Origin: Sulfurospirillum diekertiae | Lineage (GTDB): Bacteria; Campylobacterota; Campylobacteria; Campylobacterales; Sulfurospirillaceae | Direction: 5' to 3' | DNA: 64,000 nt | Assembly (NCBI RefSeq): GCF_002309535.1 | Contig: NZ_CP023275.1 | Span: forward strand, 1,798,001-1,862,000 | In this document: positions 46,875 to 56,199 of the stretch, in pieces | How the letters are laid out: every line of letters starts with the position of its first letter | How positions within the stretch are numbered: the stretch's first letter is position 1 | Made by a program: the position numbers and the translations under genes | Notes under the pieces: model-generated | What the model saw: the letters and a program-made list of their open reading frames with translations, nothing else | Told to the model about the DNA's origin: nothing | The model's database searches: none

Positions 46875-47545
46875 TCAAATTGAACTATTTTATTAATTAA
46901 TTTCCCAACATTGGAACCTAACTTATCAAGAATTTTCTCAAATTCATTTTCAAATAGTTTTTCTTGCTCTAATGCTCGTTGAATATTCTCTTTTGTAATA
47001 ATCTTCGTTGGAAAACAACCTTTCCTTTTATTATATCCCAACAAGCGATTTGATAGCTCTTTGTCTATAAATTTTCTTTTAGTATTTACGTTGTCATTTT
47101 TGAATAGCACTTCTTTATCATATTGTTCAATATTTTCTAAATGAAGCAATAACCAAAATTCAAATGTTGGATTAGTTATTGCAATATTATAATTTTTACT
47201 TTTACAGGTTGAAACGATTGCTAAAATATTAGTTTTCCTCTCAGGTACTTTTTCTCTATCTAGCACTAACCAACACTCATCATGACCATTCTTATAATCA
47301 TACGTATTGGTAATATACTCTTCTAAATTTTTAACAATATCTTTTGGCTCACTTGCATTGCTATACTTTGGTATAACATGAATTTCCAATACAACATCAA
47401 TAAAGGAAGAAAGATTATTTTTAATTCCATTAAAATATTCAAACTCTGTTACACGACCTTCACACGATATGATAATCGCTTTTTTAGCTTCAATAGATTC
47501 TTCAATATAAATGGGTTGAGTAAAACTTCTTTCTTTAAACCCCAT
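46871..47545 (-). CDS. RloB-family (TOPRIM-like) putative defence nuclease
   Basis: A 224-residue RloB/AbiLii-like protein. The characteristic blocks are ISCEGRVTEFEYFN, CWLVLDREKVPERK (acidic metal-binding DRE), and AITNPTFEFWLLLH. It is basic toward the C-terminus. It follows the ATPase gene with a 1-bp gap, so it forms an ATPase-nuclease pair as in AbiL or, more distantly, PARIS-type phage defence. The call is from motif memory. The gene is clearly more AT-rich than msrPQ next to it, which suggests transfer. Confidence 0.82.
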   Translation of the reverse strand: MGFKERSFTQPIYIEESIEAKKAIIISCEGRVTEFEYFNGIKNNLSSFIDVVLEIHVIPKYSNASEPKDIVKNLEEYITNTYDYKNGHDECWLVLDREKVPERKTNILAIVSTCKSKNYNIAITNPTFEFWLLLHLENIEQYDKEVLFKNDNVNTKRKFIDKELSNRLLGYNKRKGCFPTKIITKENIQRALEQEKLFENEFEKILDKLGSNVGKLINKIVQFD

Positions 47546-47546
47546 C

Positions 47547-48884
47547 TTATTTATCCGTATCTATTTCATCAAATGATTTAAAAATAGGAATTGCCCCATA
47601 TCTACCCAACAAATAGGCTTTTTCAACCTTTTTATCATATCTATCTTTGAATAGATTAAGTGAAAAAACCTTTGAACTACCACTTTTATCTTTTTCAACA
47701 AACCAAATTTCATCTTTTCTTGCTAATTCTAAATCTAAAAGAGTCGATTCATGCGTAGAAACAATTAATTGCGTCTTTGAATTATTTAGCGCATAAAATA
47801 ACTCAAAAAACTTCTTAGTCAATTTTGGATGTAAACTTCTATCAAATTCATCGATGATAATTGTATAATCTTTTGCAAATCTCTGAATTAATGGAATTAA
47901 ATCAAAAAGCCTTCGTGTTCCATCAGATTCATCGGTTAATTCAAAAACATCTTTTACTTCATGACTATGGACCAATCCCAATTTTTCTGTCTTTAATTCA
48001 CCATTAGCATCTTTATAAACTCTTAAAAATGTACCATTTGGCAATTGTAATAAACCTTCACCTTTGGTATTTTCTTTTAATAAATCTTTTTTAATTTGGT
48101 CTTTTATCTCTTCTGGCACATCTTTTAAGCTTTTTTCAAAATCCTCTTCAATCGATGATATATCTACAATCCCCGTATCAAATTCATTAAGGTATTTTTT
48201 GAATATTTGCGATAGATTTTTATCGCTGCCAATAGAAGACACACGATTAAATTTTGAGCTTGGATACATAATTTGAAGTTTTTTGTCAAACCATTTGTAA
48301 ATATTATTAAATATTTTTACTGCATCATTTTCTAAATTTTTTGTAGCGATTTCAGATAAAAACAGTTGGCTTCCTTGATTTTTCATATCATCTGCATATA
48401 TGCTAAATCTTTTTTCTAAATCTTTTTCACCTTTTAAAAACTTACCAAAAGAAATTGTCTTAGATTTTCTTGTAAATATTTTATCCGATGTATTTTTGCC
48501 AATTTCATAAAGCCACTCTTCAACAATTTCTTTTTTCTCAAGAATTACACTAAAACCATAGGCATAAAATTTATTATCTAATTCTAATTCAAATTCAAAA
48601 GATGTAGGTTTTTTGGAACTTTCTATATCAAGTCTAAAATATTTTTTATAGGTATCTACACTATTTAATCCATCTAATACTATATCTTTTGCATAGCTGA
48701 TTGATTTGATTAAATTTGATTTTCCTGAAGCATTCGCACCATAAACAATAGCACTTTTTAATATTTTAACATTATCAAAATTTACAACATGCTTAGGAAG
48801 TATCTCTGTTCTACCTGCTGTTAAATCTAAACTACTTTCATCTCTAAATGACGAAAAATTCTCTAAAGTGAATCTTTTTAGCAT
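47547..48884 (-). CDS. AAA15/ABC-type ATPase of an RloA/AbiLi-like defence pair
   Basis: A 445-residue SMC/OLD-like ATPase. Walker A is GANASGKSN at residues 49-57. The signature region is DESDGTRRLFDL near 315, Walker B is TIIIDEFDRSLHP, and the switch His is VSTHEST. A long charged coiled region lies between. Such ATPases act as sensors or scaffolds with an RloB/TOPRIM partner in anti-phage systems. The base composition is strongly AT-rich. No integrase or direct repeat flanks the pair that I can see. Confidence 0.85.
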   Translation of the reverse strand: MLKRFTLENFSSFRDESSLDLTAGRTEILPKHVVNFDNVKILKSAIVYGANASGKSNLIKSISYAKDIVLDGLNSVDTYKKYFRLDIESSKKPTSFEFELELDNKFYAYGFSVILEKKEIVEEWLYEIGKNTSDKIFTRKSKTISFGKFLKGEKDLEKRFSIYADDMKNQGSQLFLSEIATKNLENDAVKIFNNIYKWFDKKLQIMYPSSKFNRVSSIGSDKNLSQIFKKYLNEFDTGIVDISSIEEDFEKSLKDVPEEIKDQIKKDLLKENTKGEGLLQLPNGTFLRVYKDANGELKTEKLGLVHSHEVKDVFELTDESDGTRRLFDLIPLIQRFAKDYTIIIDEFDRSLHPKLTKKFFELFYALNNSKTQLIVSTHESTLLDLELARKDEIWFVEKDKSGSSKVFSLNLFKDRYDKKVEKAYLLGRYGAIPIFKSFDEIDTDK

Positions 48885-49018
48885 AATTTTTACCTATATA
48901 TTTGTTATTTTATGAGATTTTATCGTAATTTTTATATATGTGCCTTTAAATTGATTTTAAATTTTATTTTTAAACTATTTATTGAGTGGATAAATAACCT
49001 TCATACGCTAATGAAAAA

Positions 49019-49050
49019 CAAGGTCGTTCCTATACACAGGAATGACCTTG
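49019..49050 (-). terminator. Intrinsic terminator of the TonB-dependent receptor gene
   Basis: CAAGGTCGTTCCT and AGGAATGACCTTG pair with one G-T around a 6-nt loop. On the minus strand the stem is followed by TTTTT (49014-49018). It lies 7 nt past the stop at 49057. Confidence 0.8.
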
Positions 49051-49056
49051 AATAAT

Positions 49057-51054
49057 TTAAAACGAATAATGTAGGTTGATATATGCGTAACGACCCGGTT
49101 CGTTAATCAACATTACGTCGCCATCAACGGCAGAGATTAAACTTAAATCTTTATACGTGTTAGATACGGCATACGTTTTATCAAAAATATTATCCATACC
49201 AACGGTGACATCAAAATGTTTCGTCACTTTGTAATTATACTTAGCATTGAAAACAGCATAGCCTGCAAGTTCTTGTTCTCCGTTATCGCTGTCGTAATTG
49301 CTCCAACGTTTGGAGGCCACCATCTCGGTTTTGACAGCATGATTACCTTCATGATACGTTACGGATGTAATCGCGCGAAGAGGTACAATATCGGCTAAAT
49401 CTTTGTCCGTCTGCCCTACGAGCGGTTCATCTTTTTGCCCTCTTAAATAGCTCATGCCATAATTCAAAGTCCATGCACTAGTGATGTCGAAATACGCATC
49501 CAATGTCGCACCGTAAATCATTGCATCGATATTGACGTATTTGAGAACATTCGCATTATAATAAATATAGTCTGTCAAGTCTGAATAAAACAGTTTACCT
49601 TTAACGCCAAAACCATCATAATGGGTTTTAAACCCTACATCTGTCTCATAATTTGTCACTTGATCTAACATACCTGTCGAGTTTGCTGGATGATACAGCT
49701 CTTTCGCATCTGGAACACGTGATGCTTTACCAAAACCGATGAAATAATCCACATTGTCAGTTGCTTTATACGTAATAATCGTATTGGCAGAAAGAGCGTT
49801 ATAATCGTTCTCATCATTTTTACCAGCGACAGAGCGATTGGCCTTAACAACCGTATCGTCGTAACGAATACCGGCTTGAACATTGAAACGATCGATCTTT
49901 TTTTCATAATGAGCAAACAAGGCTTTGTTGGTTGTATCGACATCGGGAATCGTCGTCAAATCAGTAACACCGGTTACTGCTCCCGTCGAAACCGTTGTGG
50001 TATAACTTTTTCCATCCCAATTACGCCTGCTCATATCAATACCGTACGTCAATTCGCCGCCATTGACATCGACGACATTTTTCAATTTAGCGCCTTCCAT
50101 CTTCGTCTTCATATCCGCCGTCATGTATTTACCTGTCATCATCATACTTTGTACACGATATTTTGTGGACATTGGATGTTCAACCTTTGAATAATACATC
50201 TCCAAAGCAAGCTCTTTTGAGTATGTTCCCAAATCGTAAAGGCTATATCCTAACGTATAAATATCGCTGTCATCATAATCCGCATCCATACTACGAGACG
50301 GATAAAGGACGTTATCGCTACGATTGAGCGTATAGCCTAAGCGAATCTCTTGATTTTCTGTTGGATTGATAAATACTTTACCCATAAACGTTTTCTTTTC
50401 ATACGCTTTTAAATCGTTGGAACTATACATGCCTTGCTTTGTTTTTGATCCCAAATCCTTTAATAACTGATCATAAAACGTATCGCCGTTCCCGTCTTTA
50501 TACTGGTCACTTTCTTCGGTTGAAGCGCTTAAAAGGAAACGGACATACTCATTTCCAGCACCCGCACTTGCCTCCGCTTTTTTATAACCGTAACTTCCCA
50601 TACCTAAATTCACATCCGCATTTGCCTCTTGCATCGGCTTTTTGGTCTCAGCTATGACAAGACCACTCAACGTACCAAAGTTTTCAACATCGTAAGGTCC
50701 TTCAATGATTTTAACGTTTTCGATATTGTCAGAGTTGATATGCGTAATAGCAGGATCCATTCGATTGGGGCAACCGCCATAAATTTTCGCGTCATCCATT
50801 AAAACATTGATATTGTCCCTTTTTTGCCCACGTAAGATAATATCATTGGCAACGCCACTTCCTCGAATCATCGTAATTGACGCGCTATTGCGAGAAAGAG
50901 CATCTGCAAGGTCAGCGGATTTTAGCTCTTTACCTTGTATATCATTCACCTCTTTTGTGAGTGTTTCTCCCACAACAGTAATCGCACCCAAATCTATTGT
51001 TTCCGCCATTAAAAACGTCGAAACAATCAGAGATATACCCACTATCTTATTCAT
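49057..51054 (-). CDS. OprC/NosA-like TonB-dependent copper receptor
   Basis: A 665-residue outer-membrane receptor. It has a signal peptide (MNKIVGISLIVSTFLMAETI), a plug (ITVVGETL, RGSGVANDIILRGQKRDNINVLMDD) and a 22-strand barrel ending in YINLHYSF. The plug carries YGGCPNRMDPAITHI, the C-P-N-R-M block of Pseudomonas OprC, where the C-x3-M pair binds copper. It is therefore probably a copper (or copper-compound) importer rather than a siderophore receptor. It has its own terminator. The 200-bp upstream region is shared with divergent argO. Confidence 0.85.
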   Translation of the reverse strand: MNKIVGISLIVSTFLMAETIDLGAITVVGETLTKEVNDIQGKELKSADLADALSRNSASITMIRGSGVANDIILRGQKRDNINVLMDDAKIYGGCPNRMDPAITHINSDNIENVKIIEGPYDVENFGTLSGLVIAETKKPMQEANADVNLGMGSYGYKKAEASAGAGNEYVRFLLSASTEESDQYKDGNGDTFYDQLLKDLGSKTKQGMYSSNDLKAYEKKTFMGKVFINPTENQEIRLGYTLNRSDNVLYPSRSMDADYDDSDIYTLGYSLYDLGTYSKELALEMYYSKVEHPMSTKYRVQSMMMTGKYMTADMKTKMEGAKLKNVVDVNGGELTYGIDMSRRNWDGKSYTTTVSTGAVTGVTDLTTIPDVDTTNKALFAHYEKKIDRFNVQAGIRYDDTVVKANRSVAGKNDENDYNALSANTIITYKATDNVDYFIGFGKASRVPDAKELYHPANSTGMLDQVTNYETDVGFKTHYDGFGVKGKLFYSDLTDYIYYNANVLKYVNIDAMIYGATLDAYFDITSAWTLNYGMSYLRGQKDEPLVGQTDKDLADIVPLRAITSVTYHEGNHAVKTEMVASKRWSNYDSDNGEQELAGYAVFNAKYNYKVTKHFDVTVGMDNIFDKTYAVSNTYKDLSLISAVDGDVMLINEPGRYAYINLHYSF

Positions 51055-51134
51055 ACAACCTCCCTTAAATCTAAGGGGACACTATAAATTCACTTTGTTA
51101 AACTACCGTTAAATAGAAGCTCTTAAGCACAGAA

Positions 51135-51148
51135 ATCTAAAATTAGAT
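51135..51148. promoter_or_regulatory. Inverted repeat ATCTAA-AA-TTAGAT in the receptor/argO divergent region
   Basis: Perfect 6-bp arms with a 2-bp centre. A second small repeat, CTTAA-AAA-TTAAG, follows at about 51155-51167. They could be operators for the copper receptor, but neither matches a regulator I can name. Confidence 0.3.
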
Positions 51149-51183
51149 CGTCACTCTTAAAAATTAAGCGATCACTCAAAATC

Positions 51184-51195
51184 TTTACATGTAAA
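51184..51195. repeat. TTTACATGTAAA palindrome upstream of argO
   Basis: Exact 12-mer about 60 bp upstream of the argO ATG, in the divergent region shared with the copper receptor gene. Confidence 0.9.
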
Positions 51196-51255
51196 AGTGG
51201 ATTTAACGGTTATTTTGCTATCATCATGCCCTATTTTCACCATAAAGAACATACA

Positions 51256-51855
51256 ATGAATGCTTATATTTCAGGTTTTAGTCTTGGTTTCTCACTGATC
51301 CTAGCCATTGGAGCGCAAAATGCGTTTGTCCTCAAACAAGGCATCAAAAAAGAACATGTCTTTATCATCTGCTTGGTCTGCGCACTCTCCGATGCGATTT
51401 TGATTTTCTGTGGGGTTTCAGGCTTTGGTTATTTGGTGGAACAGTTTCCCTCTTTACAGAGCGTTGCAAAATACGGTGGTTTTGCCTTTTTATTTGTCTA
51501 TGGATTGAAGAGTTTTTACTCGGCGTGGAGCATGTCTCATGAGCTCAGCCCTCTCGATCAACCCACCTCATCACTTTCCAAAACCATCCTTCTGGTTCTT
51601 GCATTTACGTGGCTAAATCCTCATGTGTATCTCGATACGGTCATTTTACTGGGTTCTGTTTCGACCAAATTTGGAAGCTTGGCGCCACTTTTTGGCTTGG
51701 GTGCTATGAGTGCTTCGTTTCTCTTTTTCTTTTCACTCGGCTATGGCGCGAGAATTTTAACACCCATTTTTACTAAAGCCATTTCATGGAAAATTTTGGA
51801 AGTGCTCATTGGCATTGTGATGCTCTCTTTGGCATTCATGTTATTGGGTTTGTAA
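51256..51855 (+). CDS. argO: LysE/ArgO-family basic amino acid exporter
   Basis: 199 residues from the ATG at 51256 (MNAYISGFSLGFSLILAIGA). A start at 51226 is possible but has no better ribosome-binding site. The ArgO/LysE signature GAQNAFVLKQGIKKEH and the block AFTWLNPHVYLDTVIL set it apart from the RhtB genes elsewhere in the window. It exports arginine and/or lysine. A convergent hairpin-rich region follows it. Confidence 0.9.
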   Translation: MNAYISGFSLGFSLILAIGAQNAFVLKQGIKKEHVFIICLVCALSDAILIFCGVSGFGYLVEQFPSLQSVAKYGGFAFLFVYGLKSFYSAWSMSHELSPLDQPTSSLSKTILLVLAFTWLNPHVYLDTVILLGSVSTKFGSLAPLFGLGAMSASFLFFFSLGYGARILTPIFTKAISWKILEVLIGIVMLSLAFMLLGL

Positions 51856-51883
51856 ACCTAGTTTTCTAAGAAGTAAAAGCACC

Positions 51884-51934
51884 AAAGGTACGTGGGCTCT
51901 CTGCCGAAGAGAACCCAGTGTTAACGTAGCCTTT
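51884..51934. ncRNA. Candidate structured RNA element (long nested hairpin)
   Basis: Nested pairing is visible: AAAGG/CCTTT, ACGT/ACGT, GGG/CCC and TCTCT/AGAGA closing a GCCGA loop, with small bulges and one 7-nt asymmetric loop. It lies between the convergent argO and chemoreceptor genes. I cannot match it to a known riboswitch or sRNA, and it may simply be a shared 3' end. Confidence 0.35.
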
Positions 51935-51958
51935 AGCGCTTTGATTGAAAGACGTGTT

Positions 51959-51979
51959 CAGAGTTCTCTAAGAACTCTG
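51959..51979. terminator. Perfect hairpin at the 3' end of the chemoreceptor gene
   Basis: CAGAGTTCT-CTA-AGAACTCTG, a 9-bp perfect stem with a 3-nt loop, 8 nt past the stop codon at 51988. No T-tract follows on either strand. Confidence 0.5.
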
Positions 51980-51987
51980 ATGAGAGG

Positions 51988-53598
51988 TTAAGACTTAAAT
52001 TGATTCAATTTTTCATTGAGATTCTCTGCCAATTTTGAGAGATGATCTGCCGCTGCAGCGATCTCTTCAACACTTCTGGCATTCTCACTGGTCAAGACAT
52101 TAATATTGGAAACCATTGTAACGATTCTATCCGTATCACTCGCAATTCGAATGGAATTTGCCGCACTGGTTGTGACAGAGGTAACACTCTCTTCCATCAC
52201 ACCGGTCGTTCCCACTATCGTCTCTTCAACACCCGTCGAAACATCAGCAAGACGTCTGATATTTTTCGCATTGCGACCCATTTGCTCTGAAGAGTCCACG
52301 ATAGACTGAACAATGACATTGATGGTCGCATTAATCTCCGTCAATGAATTTTGGGTTCGCTCCGCAAGTTTACGGACTTCATCCGCAACAACCGCAAAAC
52401 CTCGTCCATGTTCCCCTGCACGGGCTGCTTCAATGGCAGCGTTCAGCGCCAAAAGATTGGTTTGATCGGCAATATCTGAAATGACGGTGAGGATTTGTTT
52501 GACTTGCTCGGCATCACTGCTCATCTGCTCTAGTTTTTGAGCTAAAGCTGTTTCAGCTTCACTCGCAAGTCCTACTTCATTGCGAAGGCTTACCACTTCA
52601 TCTTTAGCATTATCGAGTCTTTGACCGGCATCGGTAATACTTTTTTTCATCGCTTCTGAAAGGGTGGCAGTCTCTTGCACGAAAGTTTTAATCGTTGCAA
52701 TCTCCTGAATAGTATTTTCAACAATCGTCGTACTCTTTGTAGCATTGCGCCCTATTTGCATACTGGTGGAACTGAGTTCATGCGATACAGAAGCATTTTC
52801 AGTCGATGATTGTTTAGCATCAACAATGGTTTGCTCCAGTGTGGTGACTAAGGCATTAAAACTATCAACAATTTCCTTAAATTCATTCTTTTTCTCATAG
52901 GTGATTCTAAATGTTAACATTTTATTCTTCACAAACGAAACCATGCTATCACGGATAATATGCACGCCTTGAAGAATATTGCGACGAATCATAATGCTGG
53001 TAATAATCACCAGACCAGCCACCAATAATGAAAGCCCTATCATCAGTGCACTGGCATTATCTTTTGTATTGGAAGCTTCAAGTGCTTTTGTTTCAGCCAA
53101 CTCTTTATTGTAATTCATATGAATGCGCAGCGTATCTCCAACGGTCGCTAAAAATGGCCTCTTCGCAAATGCGAGCGTTCGTGCTTCTTCTTTTTTATTG
53201 GCTTTTGAGAGTGCTAAAAACTGATCTAACAAGGCGTTGTATTGGTTTAAGATTTCTTTGTCTTTTTCATAAAGCTCTTTATCTTTCGCATCCGATAAAT
53301 ACTCAGAATACGATGCAACTTTTTTGTCTAATAAGTCTCTGACTTCTTTAATCATCGCAGCGGACTCATCCATTGATTTTTGATCCGTTGCGGAGAGAAA
53401 CTCAAACGCATAAACGCGAAGGTAGTAATAATCCTCCATCATGCCATTGACAATTAAAATACTCGGTATGACATTCACATTGCCATAATTTGTATTGGTA
53501 TAAACTTCACCCATTTTATAAAAGCTGATAGCAAAAACGGAACCAATGCCTATAATCGCAATTGTAAGCATGACAATAAGCTGCTTTGCAATATTCAT
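51988..53598 (-). CDS. Methyl-accepting chemotaxis protein with 4HB-type sensor
   Basis: A 536-residue membrane chemoreceptor. TM1 is at about residues 8-27. The periplasmic region to about 185 looks like a four-helix-bundle MCP sensor ([39 protein letters not shown]). TM2 is at about 189-207, followed by HAMP and the conserved signalling tip ([15 protein letters not shown]). Its last third is very similar to the receptor at 42832, which points to gene-family expansion. The ligand is unknown. Confidence 0.93.
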   Translation of the reverse strand: MNIAKQLIVMLTIAIIGIGSVFAISFYKMGEVYTNTNYGNVNVIPSILIVNGMMEDYYYLRVYAFEFLSATDQKSMDESAAMIKEVRDLLDKKVASYSEYLSDAKDKELYEKDKEILNQYNALLDQFLALSKANKKEEARTLAFAKRPFLATVGDTLRIHMNYNKELAETKALEASNTKDNASALMIGLSLLVAGLVIITSIMIRRNILQGVHIIRDSMVSFVKNKMLTFRITYEKKNEFKEIVDSFNALVTTLEQTIVDAKQSSTENASVSHELSSTSMQIGRNATKSTTIVENTIQEIATIKTFVQETATLSEAMKKSITDAGQRLDNAKDEVVSLRNEVGLASEAETALAQKLEQMSSDAEQVKQILTVISDIADQTNLLALNAAIEAARAGEHGRGFAVVADEVRKLAERTQNSLTEINATINVIVQSIVDSSEQMGRNAKNIRRLADVSTGVEETIVGTTGVMEESVTSVTTSAANSIRIASDTDRIVTMVSNINVLTSENARSVEEIAAAADHLSKLAENLNEKLNQFKS

Positions 53599-53718
53599 GA
53601 TAACCCCTTTTTAGTTTCTTATGGAGCATCATAACTATCAAGTGTTGTAAAGGCGTTATATTGGGTATAGAGAATGTCACATCACTTTAAAATCATAAAA
53701 TGACTCTCTGCTCAAACC

Positions 53719-53730
53719 TTTACATGTAAA
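53719..53730. repeat. TTTACATGTAAA palindrome downstream of the AraC-type gene
   Basis: Exact 14-mer CTTTACATGTAAAG ending 3 bp before the stop codon of the AraC-family gene at 53734. Confidence 0.9.
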
Positions 53731-53733
53731 GAT

Positions 53734-54633
53734 TTACAAAGCTTTACCTTGTCGTTTTGCATCACTTTTAGGTGGCATGCCATACATGCGTGTGTACTCC
53801 CTGCTAAATTGTGATGGGCTGGCGTAACCCACTTGAAACGAAGCGGTAGCGGCATCGACATGTTGGCTCAAAAGTAGTTTTCGCGCCATTTGAAGGCGTA
53901 CTTTTTTTTGGTATTGAATCGGTGTTAATGTCGTCACATTTTTAAAATGTCGGTGGAACAATGAGTTACTCATGCCAAGACTATGTGCCATTTCGCTAAT
54001 ACGCAATGGCTCTTCAAAATGGGTATTGATCTGATGAATCGCTTGCATAATACGGTATGCGTGGCTTCCCATCGTCGCAAACTGTTTAATAAACATCTGA
54101 GGATGATGGTCCAATAAACGGTACAAAACCTCTTTAACAATCAGCGGAGACAAGGTTGCAATCATTTTTGGATGTTTCAAAAGAGAAACCAACCGAATGA
54201 GTGCGTCTAAAAGCGCTTCATCCATCTCTCCCATCACCAAAGCGCAGTCACATTTTTTTGTGCAGGGCTGCATAAAAGCATCACCACTTTCTTGCACCAC
54301 TTCCATCATTTCATCTAAGCTAAAGGTCAGTTTTAGTGCTAAATAGGGCGCTTCTTTACTTGCCTCAATGATCTTACCACTGAGCGGTAAATGTACCGAA
54401 GAGATCATATAGGTGGACGCATCATACGTATAAATTTGTTCCGCCAAATGCACCTCCTTAACACCTCTTGCAATAAAATAGATCGAAGGTTCGCTCATCG
54501 AACAGGCAAACTCAGAGGTTTTGGAAACTTTTGAAAGACTAAGAGAGGTAATGTCTGTTTGCACCGTACCCTCTTCGGGTAAAAGAGACTCTAAGAGTTG
54601 AATCAATTCATTTTTCTTAGCAGAGCTGTCCAT
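53734..54633 (-). CDS. AraC-family transcriptional regulator
   Basis: A 299-residue regulator. The N-terminal half is an AraC_N-type sensor (CSMSEPSIYFIARGVKEVHL, STYMISSVHLPLSG). The C-terminal half has two helix-turn-helix motifs (LRISEMAHSLGMSNSLFHRHFK and ATASFQVGYASPSQFSREYTRMYG, each under-stated here). It resembles the YqhC group, which senses reactive aldehydes. It is divergent from the flavoprotein gene at 54766, its most likely target. Confidence 0.9.
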   Translation of the reverse strand: MDSSAKKNELIQLLESLLPEEGTVQTDITSLSLSKVSKTSEFACSMSEPSIYFIARGVKEVHLAEQIYTYDASTYMISSVHLPLSGKIIEASKEAPYLALKLTFSLDEMMEVVQESGDAFMQPCTKKCDCALVMGEMDEALLDALIRLVSLLKHPKMIATLSPLIVKEVLYRLLDHHPQMFIKQFATMGSHAYRIMQAIHQINTHFEEPLRISEMAHSLGMSNSLFHRHFKNVTTLTPIQYQKKVRLQMARKLLLSQHVDAATASFQVGYASPSQFSREYTRMYGMPPKSDAKRQGKAL

Positions 54634-54641
54634 CTGTTTCC

Positions 54642-54653
54642 TTTACATGTAAA
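54642..54653. repeat. TTTACATGTAAA palindrome at the AraC-type gene 5' end
   Basis: Exact 12-mer 8 bp upstream of the ATG at 54633, so both ends of this gene carry a copy (see 53719). Confidence 0.9.
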
Positions 54654-54720
54654 AGTGAATTGTACAGTAATAGGCAATAAATGTGTCTAAATTATCTATC
54701 TACTTTATCAACACTTACGT

Positions 54721-54726
54721 TACAAT
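54721..54726 (+). promoter_or_regulatory. Putative -10 element for the flavoprotein gene
   Basis: TACAAT lies 39 bp before the ATG at 54766. An AGAGGAGATAAAAG ribosome-binding site follows. Confidence 0.4.
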
Positions 54727-54765
54727 TCGATCAACAAGTACCAAAAATAGAGGAGATAAAAGTAT

Positions 54766-55407
54766 ATGAACGTAGTAGCAATCAATGGAAGCCCTAATAA
54801 AAATGGCAACACGGCACAGTTAATTGATACGATTGCACAAGAATTGGCCAAAGAAAATATTTCAACAGAAGTCTTGCACATCGGCAATAAAACTATTCGA
54901 GGCTGTTTTGGCTGTGGTGGCTGTGCGAAAAATCAAGATGAGCGTTGTATCGCCAAAGATGATGCGCATGTCAATGAGTACATCCAAAAGATGAAAGAAG
55001 CCGATGGTATCATCCTTGGAACACCCGTTCACTGGGCAGGTATTGCAGGAACGATGAAGTCCTTTTTGGATCGCGCATTTTACGTCTCTTCTGCCAATGG
55101 CAATCTCTTTCGCCATAAAGTAGGAGCCAGCATCGTAGCCGTACGTCGATCAGGCGGTGTCAGCACTTTTGATGCGATGAATCACTATCTTACCTATGCT
55201 GAGATGATTATGCCAACAACGAACTACTGGAATGTTGCGCACGGAAGAGTTCCAGGAGAAGTTCATGAGGATTTAGAAGGGATGCAAATTGCACGCGTTT
55301 TAGGAAAAAATATGGCATTCACCCTTAAAATGGTTCAAAATGCCAAAGAAAACAACGTACCTTTCCCAGAACAAGAAGCTAAAATTATGACTAATTTCGT
55401 GCGCTAA
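54766..55407 (+). CDS. Flavodoxin-fold NAD(P)H-dependent oxidoreductase
   Basis: A 213-residue flavin reductase-like protein. It has the FMN loop INGSPNKNGNTAQLID, a Cys pair CFGCGGCAKN typical of iron-sulfur flavoproteins or their relatives, and GTPVHWAGIAGTMKSFLDR. It probably reduces a quinone, metal or electrophile. It is divergent from an AraC-family regulator and so is likely inducible. A palindrome variant, TTTATATGTAAA, follows the stop (55411-55422). Confidence 0.88.
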   Translation: MNVVAINGSPNKNGNTAQLIDTIAQELAKENISTEVLHIGNKTIRGCFGCGGCAKNQDERCIAKDDAHVNEYIQKMKEADGIILGTPVHWAGIAGTMKSFLDRAFYVSSANGNLFRHKVGASIVAVRRSGGVSTFDAMNHYLTYAEMIMPTTNYWNVAHGRVPGEVHEDLEGMQIARVLGKNMAFTLKMVQNAKENNVPFPEQEAKIMTNFVR

Positions 55408-55421
55408 ATTTTTATATGTAA

Positions 55422-55451
55422 AATCTCTAAGGCTTTTTTGCCTTAGGGATT
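55422..55451. terminator. Bidirectional terminator between convergent genes
   Basis: AATCTCTAAGGC and GCCTTAGGGATT (one G-T pair) with a T6 loop, between the flavoprotein gene (ends 55407) and the UPF0316 gene (ends 55460). Confidence 0.6.
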
Positions 55452-55459
55452 GGTGTCGT

Positions 55460-56047
55460 TTACTTCCGCATACTTCGCATAAACTGTGAAAAACGTGAAC
55501 GCCTTGTAAGAACCGTTGGGAAGTTTGGATCACTCGCATGTCTCACATCTTCAATGGAATAAACCGCTTGTGGGTTATAGTGCAAAATAAGCGGTGTAAT
55601 GACTTTAATACTCGAGCGTTTAATCAGCGTAAAAATGATGTTCACAGCACCCATATTTCCCTCAGCATCCACCACTGTGACACTGTACCCAAGATCACGT
55701 AAAATGGTAACTAAGGCATGCGAATCACGCTTGGTGATAATGCGTACCACCACCATGCCAAGCGCTAAACGATTTTCAATAAACATCCCAATGTAATTTC
55801 CCAGTGAAAACCCAAGTGCATAGGCAATATAATTGATAGGATTTGTCAGATTTTCCATAACTTTGGAGATGGCTAAAAGCCAGATTGTGACTTCAAAAAA
55901 TCCCAAAATTGGCGCCCATAATCGAAGCCCTTTGGAGACAAAAATGATACGAAGCGTACCAATGCTGACATCGCAAATCCGTGCCAATGCAATTAAAACT
56001 GGTATGCCATACAAGGCAAACCACTCTTGATGGAATATCTCGCTCAT
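55460..56047 (-). CDS. UPF0316/DUF2179 membrane protein
   Basis: 195 residues. Three N-terminal hydrophobic segments (GIPVLIALARICDVSIGTLRI, APILGFFEVTIWLLAI, INYIAYALGFSLGNYIG, under-stated here) are followed by a soluble DUF2179-like domain (ITKRDSHALVTILRDLGYSVTVVDA). This is the UPF0316 family (YebE-like). The function is unknown. The first methionine at 56047 is preferred. Confidence 0.85.
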   Translation of the reverse strand: MSEIFHQEWFALYGIPVLIALARICDVSIGTLRIIFVSKGLRLWAPILGFFEVTIWLLAISKVMENLTNPINYIAYALGFSLGNYIGMFIENRLALGMVVVRIITKRDSHALVTILRDLGYSVTVVDAEGNMGAVNIIFTLIKRSSIKVITPLILHYNPQAVYSIEDVRHASDPNFPTVLTRRSRFSQFMRSMRK

Positions 56048-56199
56048 TTGATGACCTTATCGTTGAACTCTTTTTTTTCATTATAACACCTCCTGATTAA
56101 ACCTGCCCTATTTTCAAAATTTTCAAAAAATGCTGTAACCAAAATATGATACAATCATCTCGGTAATGAACTATAAATGAAAGACTAAATGAGAAATAA

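Noticed and set aside
46874..51183. Lack of the palindrome across the defence cassette and copper receptor as a sign of foreign DNA
   Set aside because: Other gaps are as long (for example 472-4625, 12809-16790, 58815-62999), so the absence is not informative by itself.
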